DNA from: Siphonodentalium dalli
Lineage: Eukaryota; Mollusca; Scaphopoda; Gadilida; Siphonodentaliidae
Direction of reading: 5' to 3'
NCBI GenBank assembly: GCA_032622095.1
Contig: CP136066.1
Span: 93,209,319 to 93,273,318, forward strand
DNA length: 64,000 bases
Made by a program: the position numbers and the translations under genes
Part shown: in pieces, positions 43,073 through 56,134 of the stretch
Numbering within the stretch: the stretch's first letter is position 1
Layout of the letters: each line of letters begins with the position of its first letter
The notes under the pieces: model-generated
The model's database searches: none
Told to the model about the DNA's origin: nothing
The model's input: only the letters and a program-made list of their open reading frames with translations

Positions 43073-44006
43073 TTAAGGACTTTGCTAACCCATTTTCAAC
43101 CCATATTTGATGGTCAAAATTAATGATTATGTTCACTTTTATTAGTAATCAAAGCAACCAAACCCATTGATGCAACATTTTAAGAGGACAATTCATGGTG
43201 GATTATATTAGAAATACAAAATGTGAAATTTATAGAAGTTTTTAAAATCTATTTTTTCGAACCCAAATTCAACAAATACAAAGTCCATATCTGAGAATTT
43301 GTTTTTGGGTATGTGTACTGAACACTGTGAAGAATGATGAACAATAAAAATATACTCACATTTCTTGAGTGTTCTTTGGAATTTTGGCTTGGAAGCAGTT
43401 TACAAATGTTAGATTTCATTGCTCAGTAATGCTATTTGGGAACTGAATTTGATTGGTCAAGTTAATGTTCACTCAAGCCAGCTGGGATTACGATCAGCAG
43501 GTGCTGACCCATGAGAATATTAGCCCCTGAATGGTGACCTAGTTTCTGGGCAACAGGGTACCCCCAGATTGAGGATTACACACTTCTTTTGTCAAGAGAT
43601 TCACAACACACCACTGTCCACAGATATTAACACTTAACTGTCACGTCCCAACACGCAATGTAAGGCAAGTTATTCTATCATTTGTAAACAATTGGTTCTT
43701 CGTAATTTTATCAAGGAACGCTTGATAAATATGAATATTATGTTATTGTTCATCATTCTTCACGGTGTTCAGGACACATTGCCATATTTTTACTTAGATG
43801 TGGACTTTGTGTTTGTTTCGAAAAAATAGATTTTAAAAACCTCTATAAATTTCACATATAGTATTTCTAACCTAAACCACCACAAATTATACTCTTAAAA
43901 TTTTGCATCAATAGGTTTTGTTACTGTGATTACTAATAAAAGTGAACATAATCCTTTATTTTGACTCCATCAAATCTGTGGAAAATTGGTTTAGCAAAGT
44001 CCTTAA
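43073..44006. mobile_element. TTAA-bounded fold-back element
   Basis: TTAAGGACTTTGCTAACC at the left is complementary to GGTTTAGCAAAGTCCTTAA at the right. Arms of about 290 bp pair through ATTATGTTCACTTTTATTAG, AAATTTATAGAAGTTTTTAA and ACTGTGAAGAATGATGAACA. The 370-bp centre is unique. TTAA at both ends may be target duplication or part of the terminus. No gene inside. Confidence 0.8.
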
Positions 44007-44094
44007 GAGGCTTTGTAAAAAAAAAATGAATAAACAAAATCTTGTTTCGCGGCTGGTTGGGCCACCCAACACCCCGCCCCACCCCGGCCTATAT

Positions 44095-44330
44095 ATGTCA
44101 AAATGTTTGTCCCTTTCATGACGGGAGCTGCGCTAGTGCAACAGTAAAGATCATGTGTCAATGCATTCTCTTATATATGCGAGTCGACCATATATAAGAA
44201 AATGCATTGGTCTAACATTCTTTTTTTATCATATTTTCTTACATTCTTTAACAATTTTTATCATTTTTTCTTATATTCTTTAACAATTTTATCATTTTTA
44301 TAATTTTGTCTTACATTCTTTAAAAGCAGT
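44095..44330. mobile_element. Partial MITE with ATGCATTCTC hairpin
   Basis: CCCTTTCATGACGGGAGCTG opens it, followed by CAATGCATTCTCTTATATAT and a shortened hairpin. Three drifting copies of TTACATTCTTTAACAATTTT follow. The right half is missing. It is a member of the 836-1175 family. Confidence 0.6.
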
Positions 44331-44910
44331 CACAGCACTATACCTGACTTGGATACGTTCGGTCTTGTGAGACATCATCTGATAACATGCAAATAATTCA
44401 CTGATTGGCTTGATGCACTGATGACAGATATTTTCTACCCATTGATAGTCACATTAATGTTTGAGACAGTTGCTCGCTCTTTTTACATGCACACAATGAT
44501 CTAGGCATTAGTTACATCAGGACAAGTTTACTTATATATACAAACTTAGATCAATGTACAGGATGCACACAATTCCATTATTTCTAACCATTTCCCGATT
44601 AGTCTGTCAACCAGTCCATTACCTAGCATTATTCCTTAATACTTTTGTTAGTCTACTGGAGCAACATCTGTTATAATAAATCATAAACAGTCACTATGCA
44701 AGACTTGGATATGTTAGGTGTTGTGAGATTACCAGATCATATTAGTTGATAGACATGTAAATATTTTACTGATTGGCTTGATGCACTGATGAACAGTGTG
44801 ATGACAGTTATATTCTAGCCATTGATAGTCACATACATGTTTGAGAAAGTTGCTCGCTCGTTTTCCATGCACACAATGATCTAGACTTTAGTTACATCAA
44901 GACAAGTTTA
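44326..44910. repeat. Two direct copies of about 210 bp
   Basis: 'GACTTGGATACGTTCGG', ACTGATTGGCTTGATGCACT, CCATTGATAGTCACAT, AGTTGCTCGCTC and CACACAATGATCTAG at 44326-44535 return at 44686-44910 with modest divergence. Confidence 0.85.
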
Positions 44911-44919
44911 ATTATTTCA

Positions 44920-45240
44920 GTTTTCATTTCTCGAATCTACTTTCCGAAGGGTGTCGGGAAGGAATTATTTTCAACCCACCGCCCCATATGCAACATGCCA
45001 TATAGTTGTCATCTCTACTAAGACCCATATGACGTCCCAGTAACATAAATATGGTGTTTTTGCCGTTATAAACTCTTATAATATGTTTTAAACTGTTACA
45101 AATGTCATATAAGGGCACAAAAAATATTTGCATGAGGGTGTAAAAAACGTGTCCCCCCCCCCCCTCGGGCCACCCACCACCCCGGCATACGTTCCTGCAA
45201 ATTTGTCTACCCCCCCCCCCCCCTGACAGCAACACAATTT
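44920..45240. other. C-run-rich stretch
   Basis: Two C-runs (about 45152-45164 and 45210-45222) with CCACCCACCACCCCGGCATA between them, the inverse of text at 14550-14600. No gene. Confidence 0.5.
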
Positions 45241-45424
45241 CTTAGTCATAAACCTGAGCGTTTAGCTTTGTTTGAATAGTTGGGTCTACCATCTACACAA
45301 TTTCTACGAACTTCTTTATGTTTGTGTTATTATTCTCACAACACACTGGAAAAAAAACAAATTCACATAAAAATTCCCTAAAACATTATTTTAATCGAAA
45401 AACATACACACGTCACAAAAGGAC

Positions 45425-45935
45425 AGAGAAGTGTTTTTAAAATAGCCACACGTTTTGTCCCAGCAAATGGGGAAATTATTTCCTTGTTGACTAGTCTCTT
45501 GATGATCTGACTCAAAATATTATTTTATACGCCTGAATATGTACAGAAAGTTCAGACAAGAGATTCACCATCTTTAAAGATACTCTATCTCTTCATCGCA
45601 ACAATTAATATTACACAATTTCTATTGGTCTCATTTCCAAGGCACGTTATGTATTATTACCAAAAACCCACAATATAAACATCTGGTGTTGCACATTATC
45701 TTCACTAAAAAAAATTTAAAAGATAGTTTTCTAATCAAAAATGTTCGAAAATAAGCCAAATGTTATGTCCCGGTTCATAAAAATTAGATGCAGAAAAAAA
45801 TATTTCCTAGTGACAGTAGCTCCTGTTGCAATTTCTCGCTGACTCAAAATAAATATTTTATATCCCCAAATATATACAGAAAGTGTAGGGAAGAGATAAA
45901 CCATCTTTGAGAATCGATATATTCTTACCGAAAAA
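45425..45935. repeat. Diverged direct repeat pair
   Basis: The blocks at about 45430-45600 and 45750-45930 share, in order, TAGCCACACGTTTTGTCCC or AGCCAAATGTTATGTCCC, GACTCAAAATA, ATACAGAAAGT and AGAGATTCACCATCTTT or its variant. Confidence 0.55.
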
Positions 45936-45939
45936 CATA

Positions 45940-48630
45940 TCCCATAGAATAATCACATCCCGAACCTCTTCATAGCGTGGTAATTAAGAGACTAACTGCC
46001 TCGAATGCACTCAGATAACTCTTCGTGTTACGTTATATCGGTTTAATACTGCATTATTGTTCCCAATTTGCTGATGTAGCAAGCCATGCTGGGAACACTC
46101 TATAAGCACGCAGTCTCTATTGCTGGTGCTGTTCCCATGCTATACATAATATAGCCACCGATCTTACGTGCCCTGTGGCGCTTCTTATTTCAGATTAAAG
46201 TAAAACTAGACTCGCCGCATTTAATAGTTTATAGAAACAAATCCCAGATAGTTTATTGATATACGTCGATGATTCAAATTCACAAGGAAGTTTAAGGGCA
46301 CTATAAGTAAATTAATATTCTCTTAATAATTTGTTTACTTCATTATTCATATGTTACACCCAACATATTAAATAGTTATTTTTTTTGGAAATTGATTAGT
46401 ATTCTACACCGATACCATACCATGTGCTTCGAAACTATACACGATTTCATAAAATTTTAGTGATAATTAATGAGTTGTTGCAATGAAATTTCACATGATT
46501 GCAGTTATTTAAAGAGAAAAAATTTAAACCAAGTTCAATATCGAAATAGAACAATTTGAGGAGGGGCCATGCACTGCTGATTTGGTTTTATGTATTTTGT
46601 ATATGTGCATAAACTAAATGTGCATAAAGTCACCCATGATCTCCCGTTGTAAGCTACAATAAATATGTGCATAAATAACCCACGATCTAAAATAAAAAAA
46701 ACGTGAATAATGTCAACTGCATGGATCAACTGTAAGTTGCAGAGATCGTACGTTCATCAAATAATCATCAGATCTCTCGCAATTACAAAATACGTTAACA
46801 AAAAAAGAAGGATACGGATCAGAGCACAGAATTGTGGCATACAAAGGCGACGCAATAACCATTCAAAATCCGTTGACAAGTTGACATTTCATCGAAAAAA
46901 AACATGAAAAAATAGTTGTTATAATAATAAAAAGCAGAGGACTAAATTGATTGAAATCAAGTTTTGTGAAATTTTGATATCCTGAGTGAACATTAATTGG
47001 GAGATCCTGAGTAACTTTATAAACGTTTTGGGGAGATCCTGTATAACGTTATGCGGGTACAACCATGTGACAATGGCCAATAATAACGTCGGGAGGGCAC
47101 GAGAAGCAAGTATTTCTTTTATATTGGCCTAAGCTGAAGAACCTGCATGCGAAGTGAAAACGGAAGCGGAAGTTTCATATATTGAGGATGTATATAAGCT
47201 GTATAAACATAATTATTACATCAGAGACGAAGTTTCCACCAATATAGACGACCAAGGCAATGACTGGTCAACTCGATCAGTTCTGAACGGGACTCATGCA
47301 GGGACGCGGATACATTGTATACATGTATTGCATACTGTGACGATCGGAATTATGCCCAATTAATCGATGGAGGACAAGTTGATCAGTAATTTCGATTGTT
47401 CTTGCACGTATACCTGCGATGCCGGCGGGGGTAACTTTATTGCTCTTATAATGCACAGCACAGATAGGAGAAACTAAGTATATATGGAACAATAACTTAT
47501 ATAATTTGATATCTCCTTTAGACATCAGAACATCTTAGGGGGTCTATTCGGTGAACCAACATCGTGTGATATCAATTGTATACAGTATATTAAGCTGGGT
47601 GAAAATGCGTAATTTCTGAGGGAACTTCAAGTCATGTAAAATAATTATCAGTCATCTGGGGTAAACAGCACATATTGCATGACCCTCCGGATAATGTTAC
47701 ATCTATCTTTTAAAGGGGTACTATACACCAAATCCGGTCATTTATGGGACCATCCCATTTTATACTCAACAGAATATATGCAAAAGATGAATGAATTTGA
47801 GCCATGGATTATAGTGCAAATTACACTCGTGTTCTATATGAACGAAGCAAACAACATGGTAATTATAATGAAAATGAATTTATGACTCAAGTCCAGATTT
47901 ATAATGGTAATGCAACATATACAGACTACAAGTTTGTTTTCAATAAAATTGAGATGGCATCCTAATGGAGTCTGCATGGGCAGTAAGTCAGTGAGTGTTT
48001 GACTGCTGATCAGGCATGGTCTATACCATCCTATATATGCAAAAGAAAATGTTCTGTTTTTTAAAACATATATAGCTCATTCCTGTCTTTTTGTATTGAA
48101 TTATTTATATAGGGGAAGAAAACGATGAATACGCACTTCGATGTGAGAGATCTTGCCGCCATTTTCGAACAAATTATGACGACGTTTCCCGGCATATTGC
48201 TGTTTAGACCTGAAACAACAGTTGGGAAAAGATATGTATTCGAACTTGACATGCATCTCCACAAAAGTATACATGCGATCTCCTAATTAACGTTGTCATC
48301 CTCTTGCACCAAAACAATCAGCAATTTTCAATCGAAAAGAGCCGTAAAAAAATCCAGATACACCAGATTCGAAATTCACCAGAATGTCCTCATGTATAGG
48401 TATATATATAGACAATATTATTCCACTCCCTGAATCATGGATACCATGCAGTTAATAGAGAGGGCGAATGTTGTGTATACCAATTAAGAAACTATGGGAT
48501 TACATGCATGAGTAATTTCACACTAATATCATATATCGTTTTCACACATTTTCCGGCAGACGTAATATCAATATAACTTAAACACATATTGGACATAAAC
48601 TTGTTGGACAGAAATACATCAAACTACATC
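45940..48630. other. No gene recognised
   Basis: A+T-rich sequence. A frame at 47110-47362 (plus) begins AEEPACEVKTEAEVSYIEDV and has exon-like composition after a possible acceptor, but no donor or second exon was found. Otherwise nothing stands out. Confidence 0.4.
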
Positions 48631-48635
48631 ACTAC

Positions 48636-48898
48636 ATCACTGAGTCGCGGCCATATTGGATTCATCCAGTCCCCGTTCCGCGGTTAAAGTCCTACAGGTC
48701 AAAGTTCTGTAGGTGCATTCCATATATGGAACTTTTGAATATTCATGATTCCATATATGGAGCTTTTGAATATTGATGAATTCCATATTTGGAATCATGA
48801 ATATATAAGAGTTCCATATATAACTTTACTTTGACCTGTAGCACTTAAACCACGGAACGGGGGCTGGATGAATCCAATAATGGCCGCGAGTCAGTGAT
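48636..48898. mobile_element. 263-bp palindromic element
   Basis: ATCACTGAGTCGCGGCCATA, TTGGATTCATCCAG, CCCGTTCCGCGGTT and AGGTCAAAGT at the left are complementary to the right end (AACCACGGAACGGGGGCTGG, ATGAATCCAATAATGGCCGC, GAGTCAGTGAT). The centre is made of TCCATATATGGA palindromes. The ends begin CACTG but no target duplication is clear, so the superfamily is left open. Confidence 0.8.
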
Positions 48899-48994
48899 CT
48901 CGCTTATAAAGGTTGCATGCGTACCAACCTTTTCGTTACATGAATCCTGAATATCCGTTAAATTCAATATATGAATCCCGAGTATACCGGTTAA

Positions 48995-49376
48995 CCCTTT
49001 ACCCAACAGAAGGGCCCTGTGCCAATGCATTCTCTTATATATGCGAGTCGACCATAGGTCGCCTCGCATATATAAGAGAATGCATTGGCTTAACACATTA
49101 AAAATTATAAAATTGTTAAAGAATGTAAGAAAAAATGGTAAAAAGTGTTAAAAAAAGATTTTTTTTAGGCCAATGCATTCTCTTATATATGCGAGGCGAC
49201 CTATGGTCGACTCGCATATATAAGAGAATGCATTGGCACAGGGCATAACTGTAACTATCACAATGTGGTCAAGGAGCCGGTTCCAATGATATCCATATTT
49301 GTATGGTTCTATTGAGACAGACCGAAGATATTTTAGGCTGTTGAAGCTATTTTTGGCCGGTTTGTTGGGTAAAGGG
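48995..49376. mobile_element. TTAA MITE family 2, full copy
   Basis: The ends are CCCTTTACCCAACAGAAGGG and CCGGTTTGTTGGGTAAAGGG between TTAA at 48991-48994 and 49377-49380. Both hairpins are intact. The copy is nearly identical to 31271-31659 over its length, so the two are young or share a recent source. Confidence 0.88.
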
Positions 49377-49669
49377 TTAATAGTGGGTATGAAATGCAGC
49401 AAAAATACTTAAAAATCACATGAATCCCGCGTACCAGAAAATGGGGGTGACATCCTCAATAATCAAGTTATATCAGCTGCACAACAAGCGTTTCGGATGT
49501 ACGGACAGAAAGACTGACGGACAACTTGAACAATAGTTTGGCCAGACGCTGTATATACTGGGTACTGTCCAGATGGAGGCGATCACAAAAAAAATCCCTA
49601 ACTAGCCCGAACGAAGTCGAGTACATCAGCTAGTTTAATATATATTTTGGACATTTGTCTGTCTGTTTG

Positions 49670-50130
49670 TCTGTTAGCTATGGCCGGGAAAACTGCCGGA
49701 CAGATTTGACGAAATTTGATACCTAGGGGAAATTATTTCCAGGGAGTATTTTGGACGGGTCAAATCTTGATCCCGACCTGACTTTGACATTCAAAAAGAT
49801 CAATTCAAGGTCAAATCTGGTAAAACGGAAGTATTTCAACGAAATTTGATACCTACTGTTACTTTTGTCCCAGGAGTGTTTCGGGTGGGTCAAATCATGA
49901 CCCTGACCTGATCTTGACATTCAAAATTGTCAATTCAAGGTCAAATCGGGTATAAAGCCGGGCGGATTTCGACGGGTACTTTTGTCGTGACTTTTGTCCG
50001 GGGAGTGTTTTGGACGGGTCAAATCGTGACCCCGACATGACCTTCACCTTTAAAATAGTCAATTCAAGGTTAAATCGCGCATTTCTCCGAAAATCAGAGG
50101 GGAACATCCCGGACGAAGTGGGGTCCATGA
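49670..50130. repeat. About 120-bp tandem units with TTCAAGGTCAAATC
   Basis: About 3.5 units carry GACGAAATTTGATACCTA, TTTTGGACGGGTCAAATC, GACCCTGACCTGA and CAATTCAAGGTCAAATC. A GTCTGTCTGTTTGTCTGT microsatellite precedes them. The inverse-orientation array at 60430-61010 is the same family. Confidence 0.85.
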
Positions 50131-50134
50131 GCTA

Positions 50135-51555
50135 CTATTATATATTTCTAGATTTAGTTACAAACTAAATACCTGTATATTGTACAAAGAAATGTTTGAC
50201 AAATATATCTGTATCAATATTACCATACGGGTCATTAAAATAGATACGACGAAACAAATTTTGAAGGGTGCATGTATCAGGTAAATTTTTATATTTCAAA
50301 TGATGACAGGAATGCAGAAAGTTGAAGTACCTACGTAATACTGGCTATCCGCATGAAGAGATATACATGTATATAAAAACCAGATGAGGGATATGTCTGT
50401 ACAGTTGCTAAACAATTCAGTCATGCAAAAGAGGATCAAAGAGTAAGATTGCTGCCTGTGGTAATGTTTTTTAACGAAATTCGGGAAAATTAGATTACTC
50501 TCACCCTAAGATAATTGTGGAATCTGATGACGATCGGACAAGGGTGTCGTCTGTAGGATCAACCAAATTATTTAGCCATAAACATAGTAAAATTGAAGAT
50601 CACCGCTGGCAGTGATGTCTTCACAAGGACAGTTTGAGAACAAAATATGGCTCACATCTAGCGGTGACCCAAAATATCCACATAAGAAAAAGTTCTCCAA
50701 TAAAAGCTGGCTGCAGGGTGCGCCAATTGATTCAAATTCGAAATTTAGCAGGGTGTACTGCTTGTGGCCATGTTTTCCCCGCAAATTTGATAGACTGATG
50801 GACAAAACCACTGAATCCGTTGAATCAATATACATGTATACATGGATTAATTTATATGCATTGTTATACACAGTACTGGTATATAAAGGTACTGAAAATA
50901 ACTATATTACTAGTATACACAAAATAAACCATATATCATGGCTATGGGTTCTAATATCCGAACATGACAGCTGAGAACTTGGTGTGAATTAAAGAGTGGT
51001 GGTTTCTCAAGCATATCTAACCCTCCACGTTAGAGACATGCCATTAAATGTCATAAGTATAATCTAGCTTGAGGACAGAAGTGATCCATAAAACCCCCCT
51101 TAATTCAACCAGGTCCTCGCGCGATGTATGATCGATCACATGATGATCTAGGGGGATTAGAATTTATGTATAAAAACAGCACTGCGTGTAAATATAAAAT
51201 AAAATAGTGCTACATCTTATTACAGATTATTGCCATATATAATCAGTGATTATACAGACAGTCTGACAAAATATAGTTTCAGTGACTCTCTATCCGAAGA
51301 GGGGAATATTTTCATCTGTTACAGTCAATGGAGCAATTATGAATCTGGAAAGGTGAAATTTCTAAGTAATACTAGATATCGACATGACGCGATAAAATAT
51401 AACGTAAATGCAATATGGCCGCTGGCGACCATTTTTTCCTATGAAATTAAAAAAATATTTGATAGCTCTCATCTGATAGATCAATATCAAGATAAATATG
51501 AAGTTTGGTGATGATCGGATGAGTGAAGTGGACTGTGGTCTGTGCTAAACGGTTT
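50135..51555. other. No gene recognised
   Basis: It contains fragments of the GCCATCTTGGATTT family (about 50690-50760 and 51410-51520). Frames of 90-120 codons overlap these repeats and are not credible genes. Confidence 0.45.
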
Positions 51556-51561
51556 AGTAAT

Positions 51562-51870
51562 GCTTAAAAAGATTCTTACCTTAATATTTTTATGTTCACT
51601 TTATAAACTTCACTGAGTCATCTTTGTCATGTATTGAGTTTGATATCTTTTGTTAACAGTTTATAAATCATGTATGTCTCATGTTTGTTATTTTAATTTA
51701 TGTGTTTATTATCATTAAATAAAGTTGCATTCCTTAAAAAGATTCTTACCTCAATGTTTTTATGTTCACTTTATAAACTCCACTGAGTCATCTTTGTCAT
51801 GTATTGAATTTGATATCTTTTGTTAACAGTTTATAAATTATGTATGTCTCGTGTTCGTTATTATATTTAT
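51562..51870. repeat. Tandem duplication of about 175 bp with AATAAAG tail
   Basis: AAAAAGATTCTTACCT, TTATGTTCACTTTATAAACT and TTTGATATCTTTTGTTAACA occur twice head to tail. The first unit ends ATTAAATAAAGTTGCATTCC, a poly(A)-signal-like tail of the sort found at retroelement or transcript 3' ends. Confidence 0.75.
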
Positions 51871-51879
51871 ATATACACT

Positions 51880-53560
51880 TTATAGTGTGTTTTCAGAACG
51901 AAAAAAAATTGAATAAAATCAACAAATTTGTAAATTTAAAAACAATTCAAACGTTGTTGTATTCCATGTCCCAGCCCGGACATATACACCAAATTTCAAT
52001 AATATTCATTGAGAAACAACGGACCAAACGCTATATAACACCCGTATACATCTTTTATTCCGAATCGGACTCGGGTACATGTTATAGTAGGTACCGAATT
52101 GACACACGTCGACTGGGCGAGTTGGCCATGGGGCGATTAGGCCGATTCCGGCACATTCTATAATTTACCGTATGTATCCGTTTACGCGTAGTTTACTTTA
52201 GAAAGTTCCGCAATTAATACCGTAAATAGAGCGACCTTATTTGACAGAGAATGCCTCTGTTATTGATTATCAAGTTGCTGTACATTAAAAACGACAAATT
52301 CACATGCTCGTTCAAGCGCAGTAGTCTATTTTCCCCATGTTAAAGGACATCCACAAATACTAAATAACGCTAACCTACTGCCGAATGTTTGACACGACAA
52401 CTGTTAACATATTTGGGCTGAATTCATCTGACGCGGTATTATTCCTCAAAATAAACAACAAAACCATCGTTACTTGGAAATGTAGTTTGGGCTAACATTT
52501 ACATAAATCCTCCAGATCAATTATCCGACACACACGTCAGATGAAAAAGTCACATGAAGTAACCGGCCAAATTGGCCGAAATGAACATCGCTGATATATC
52601 TATGATTTTCGAGGGGCAATTATTCATAAAACATATGACTATATAGACAAACGATTCAATCAAGTCGCAAACATGCATTCCACAATATGGCGCCATATAT
52701 ACAGTATGTTGCGAACTGTATGCATTTTAGCCGAATCACGAATCGAACAGAACTTGTCAAAGGTGAATGAGGTCACTCTTCGATATGCGCATTACAATAT
52801 AGGTACGACATGTGTATAAACGCGACATAATATCCATAGTTCATTCAACTTGACTTTATTTCGTTGAGATAAACACAAAGTTCGATACCGTGCAGTCTGT
52901 ATATGCCGGCCAGGTCCGTATGTCCTACTTTAAGCATCCTTTTTTCATACCAAACGCTTTACTCTCTTTATCTCGTTCAAGAGTAATCAGGCTCGTATTA
53001 TTTGTCAGCAGACATAAAAGTTGAGACTAAATTAAAAATCTTGGTGGATAACAGAGAACACATGCTTATATTATGATAGTCGGTTGTACTCGGTCTATTA
53101 AATTTACGTTCGAAGTATGTCGGTTGCTGATATACACAGCTTTGAGCTCATTCCCCCCGATCAAGTATTGCGATGAAAGTATCCCGCAGTCAAGAGAGAC
53201 TTGAAATTAAAACATACCATACGATAATCCTTTGAAAATATATAACACTATTTTACATTTCACGCCAGCTGAGTGCCAGTTTTACATGTGGATTTTTTAT
53301 CTTTCTGAATTACTACATTCGTCACTGTATTGAGGTCACCACCACCCCCATCCAATATAGCATCCATTAGCAACCATTGGAGTCACTCTGTTCATGCAGA
53401 CCCATATTAAAGGAACATGGGTGGATCGGGACGAAAGTCCAACAGTAAGAAATTTTATTGCGCCGGAAAATTAAACATATATATATACATGGCTAGTTTG
53501 AGCCCAAAAAGTATGTATGCCTATATATAATTTGGCAAGAGGTGTCTCAAAACATACATA
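51880..53560. other. No gene recognised
   Basis: Mixed A+T-rich sequence with no repeats shared elsewhere in the window and no credible exon. Confidence 0.4.
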
Positions 53561-53568
53561 TTACGCGG

Positions 53569-54768
53569 TAGACCGTCTTCTCGGTTAAAAAAAAACAGCT
53601 TATGCACGGGTATCGGTTGGGTTGATGCTGTTTTTGACCGAGTCCCATCTCGTTACTCTTCTATATAACGGCCTTTACGCCCATAATTGTGAGCGGGAGT
53701 TATCTTGTTTGTATGTCTTCAGATTAGGCCCAATTGACACTTTGCGCATATGATCATGGAGGGCAGCCTTTTCCAATCATGATGATATCAAACATGCGTA
53801 TATCAGAGGTTCGATGAATGTCAAAACAACGCAAACATGCGTATATCAGAGGTTCGATGAATGTCAAAACAACGAGATTTATAAGTAATCAAAGCCTTGT
53901 TTTCCAAATAATTTCGATTTGTCGCGCTATCAGAAAATGTCAGGCAATTCTTCAAGGATTGTCCACTTATAAATGGACAATCGGTACCTAAAATGGTCAC
54001 TAATAAATGGACAATCCATCCACGCGTGGCACGCGAGCTTGTCCACTAAATGAAGACATGTTTGTTAACCCTGCATGAAGGGCAATAACTCTATAAATAA
54101 TGTTAATTTGCTAAATAACGGTGATTTGTATGAGAAGAAGTGTTTTTGACGATATAACGGAGAGATTTGAAGAAGAGTTTTTGACGAAATAACGGAAATG
54201 TTCGAAGAAGTGATTTTAAAGAGCGTACCCCAAACCTCCCCCAAGGGAAGAATTGGACTTATATTTCACAAAAGTTGATCTGTTGTGGTGTTGCAAATTT
54301 CTCATACAAATCTCCGTCATTTAGTAAAAGTATATACATTCTTTATAGTGTTATTACCCTTCAGATTTAATATGAAGCTAACATGCAGGATTATCGATAT
54401 ATGTCGTGATCGGATTGTCCATTTATTAATGACCATTTTAGGTACCGATTGTCCATTTATAAGTGGACAATCTTATGCGCATTAGGTGGAAAATGTATGT
54501 TAACAATACATTACAAGATCATATCATCACTTTTCCTTTTTCTATCATGGTAAATGATATATCATTTTGAAGACAGATTAATTGCGGACATTTCAGATGA
54601 TTAATCACATCCAGTTATTCACGTGAATGCTTCGGCTCCGCGTGTAAAAATATAGTACGTCTTTTCAATGAAAGCCCGTTACAGAACAGTAACGGGACGG
54701 GTATCGGTCCCAAACAGTATCAACCCAACGGATACCCAAGCTGTTTTGGACCGAGAAGACTTGGTCTA
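53569..54768. mobile_element. 1.2-kb fold-back element
   Basis: TAGACCGTCTTCTCGG faces CCGAGAAGACTTGGTCTA. GGTATCGGTTGGGTTGATGC, TTATAAATGGACAATCGGTA, CCTAAAATGGTCA and GAAGGGCAATAACTC at the left return inverted at the right. The centre near 54170 has a small direct repeat (GAAGAAGTGTTTTTGACGA and variant). A short exact duplication (AACATGCGTATATCAGAGGT) lies in the left arm at 53790-53850. Arms are about 20% diverged, so it is old. Confidence 0.75.
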
Positions 54769-54774
54769 CAATTA

Positions 54775-56130
54775 CACGGAATATTTTCGAAAATTCCTTG
54801 ACATTGCGCTGAAAATTCGATTTTTTTTCCTATATTTTTTTTATAAATTTGAGATCGTTTCGTTTACAAGACAGTGTCACGATTCAATGTTCACCCGATA
54901 CGATCAACATTAGTCCGTATAGTAAAACCAATTTGTTAACAAATATTAGCCTCGGTATACTGCTAATACTGCATGCCAATCTGACGCTCTGAGTCTCTGA
55001 CATGCCGAAATTGCTTCACTGCAACCAAACAAATAAGTACATGCTTATATTGCATGACAAAATTTCTTCACTATACAGCCAAACAAGTAACAATAATAAT
55101 TGACGAAATAACTGCTTGAAAATTTGAAATTAGCATTATTCACTCTCCGGGCTTTTGTGATCTATGTTGGCAAGATCGCCCTATCTTCCTCGGGAAATAT
55201 TTGAAAAATATGTCGTCCACCCTCGTCCCTCCACAAGCCCACCCACAATATAGGAGAAATTTGACTTATTGTAGACAAAACTAAATTCTTGTCGAAAATC
55301 GCCGTTATTAGTTTGCATACACAGTACTGTTAGTGTCTGTTATGTGTTTGGTTGCAGCTAGTGAAGCAATTTAGGCGTGCCAGAGCGTCAGATTAGCATG
55401 CATTATTAGCCTGTACTGAAGGCTAATATCTCTTAACAATTTTGCTTACAACAGTATAATGTAGGTCCGTAAGGATGCAATTTATTTAATCAGCGATCGG
55501 ATACGTAAACGTTGCACATGCAGACCTTGGGAAGAAAATCTAAAACTTCCGTCGCTATACCAGTGAAGTGTTTATCGTACTCCATAATTGTGATTTGATT
55601 GCAAATGTCGATTGTTCGGGTCTGCGGGGGGGGGGGGGGGGGGGGCTTAACTGAGACCATCTTGCTATCGGTACGTCCGTGGTAAATGCGATCGAATAGA
55701 TATACATGTACATACAAATTGACCATCGCTTTTTATCATGTACACAATGTAGTGTTAGTGAATTTGTGTATTGTAATTTTACGTCGTGGACCCTAAAATA
55801 AACACAGAATGACCTCGTCTGAAGGCGGTCAAAATTCGTCACATTTGACCCCAATAAACAACTGTGGGAGAGCCAATCCTCCCATCTGGAACGTGTACAA
55901 TTCGGCCAATTCCGGGAAACGTCGCCCAGAATCCCCGATGAAGAACAGAAACACTCGATCCACGACAGGCCGACAACAACAACATGAACTAAAAAGTAAC
56001 TCTTCAATTCGATAAACTGTGCTTGATGATGATTCGTTTTAAATGATGTTCACATGTTCCTGATAATATATATTTATGTTGGTACATAAATGTTGTTCAA
56101 TAATATTCATTGTAGTATATAAACCCCATT
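54775..56130. other. No gene recognised, one poly(G) tract
   Basis: A poly(G) run of about 20 lies at 55626-55645. A plus-strand frame at 55809-56015 (68 codons, beginning MTSSEGGQNSSH, polar, ending in serines) has neither splice sites nor a family. I leave it as a chance frame. Confidence 0.4.
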
Positions 56131-56134
56131 CCGG

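Noticed and set aside
43490-43575. tRNA-like stretch GCTGGGATTACGATCAGCAG
   Set aside because: No acceptor stem or T-loop of the right spacing could be formed.
47107-47363. Acidic exon-like frame starting AEEPACEVKTEAEV
   Set aside because: Composition and a possible acceptor looked promising, but no donor, partner exon or poly(A) signal could be found.
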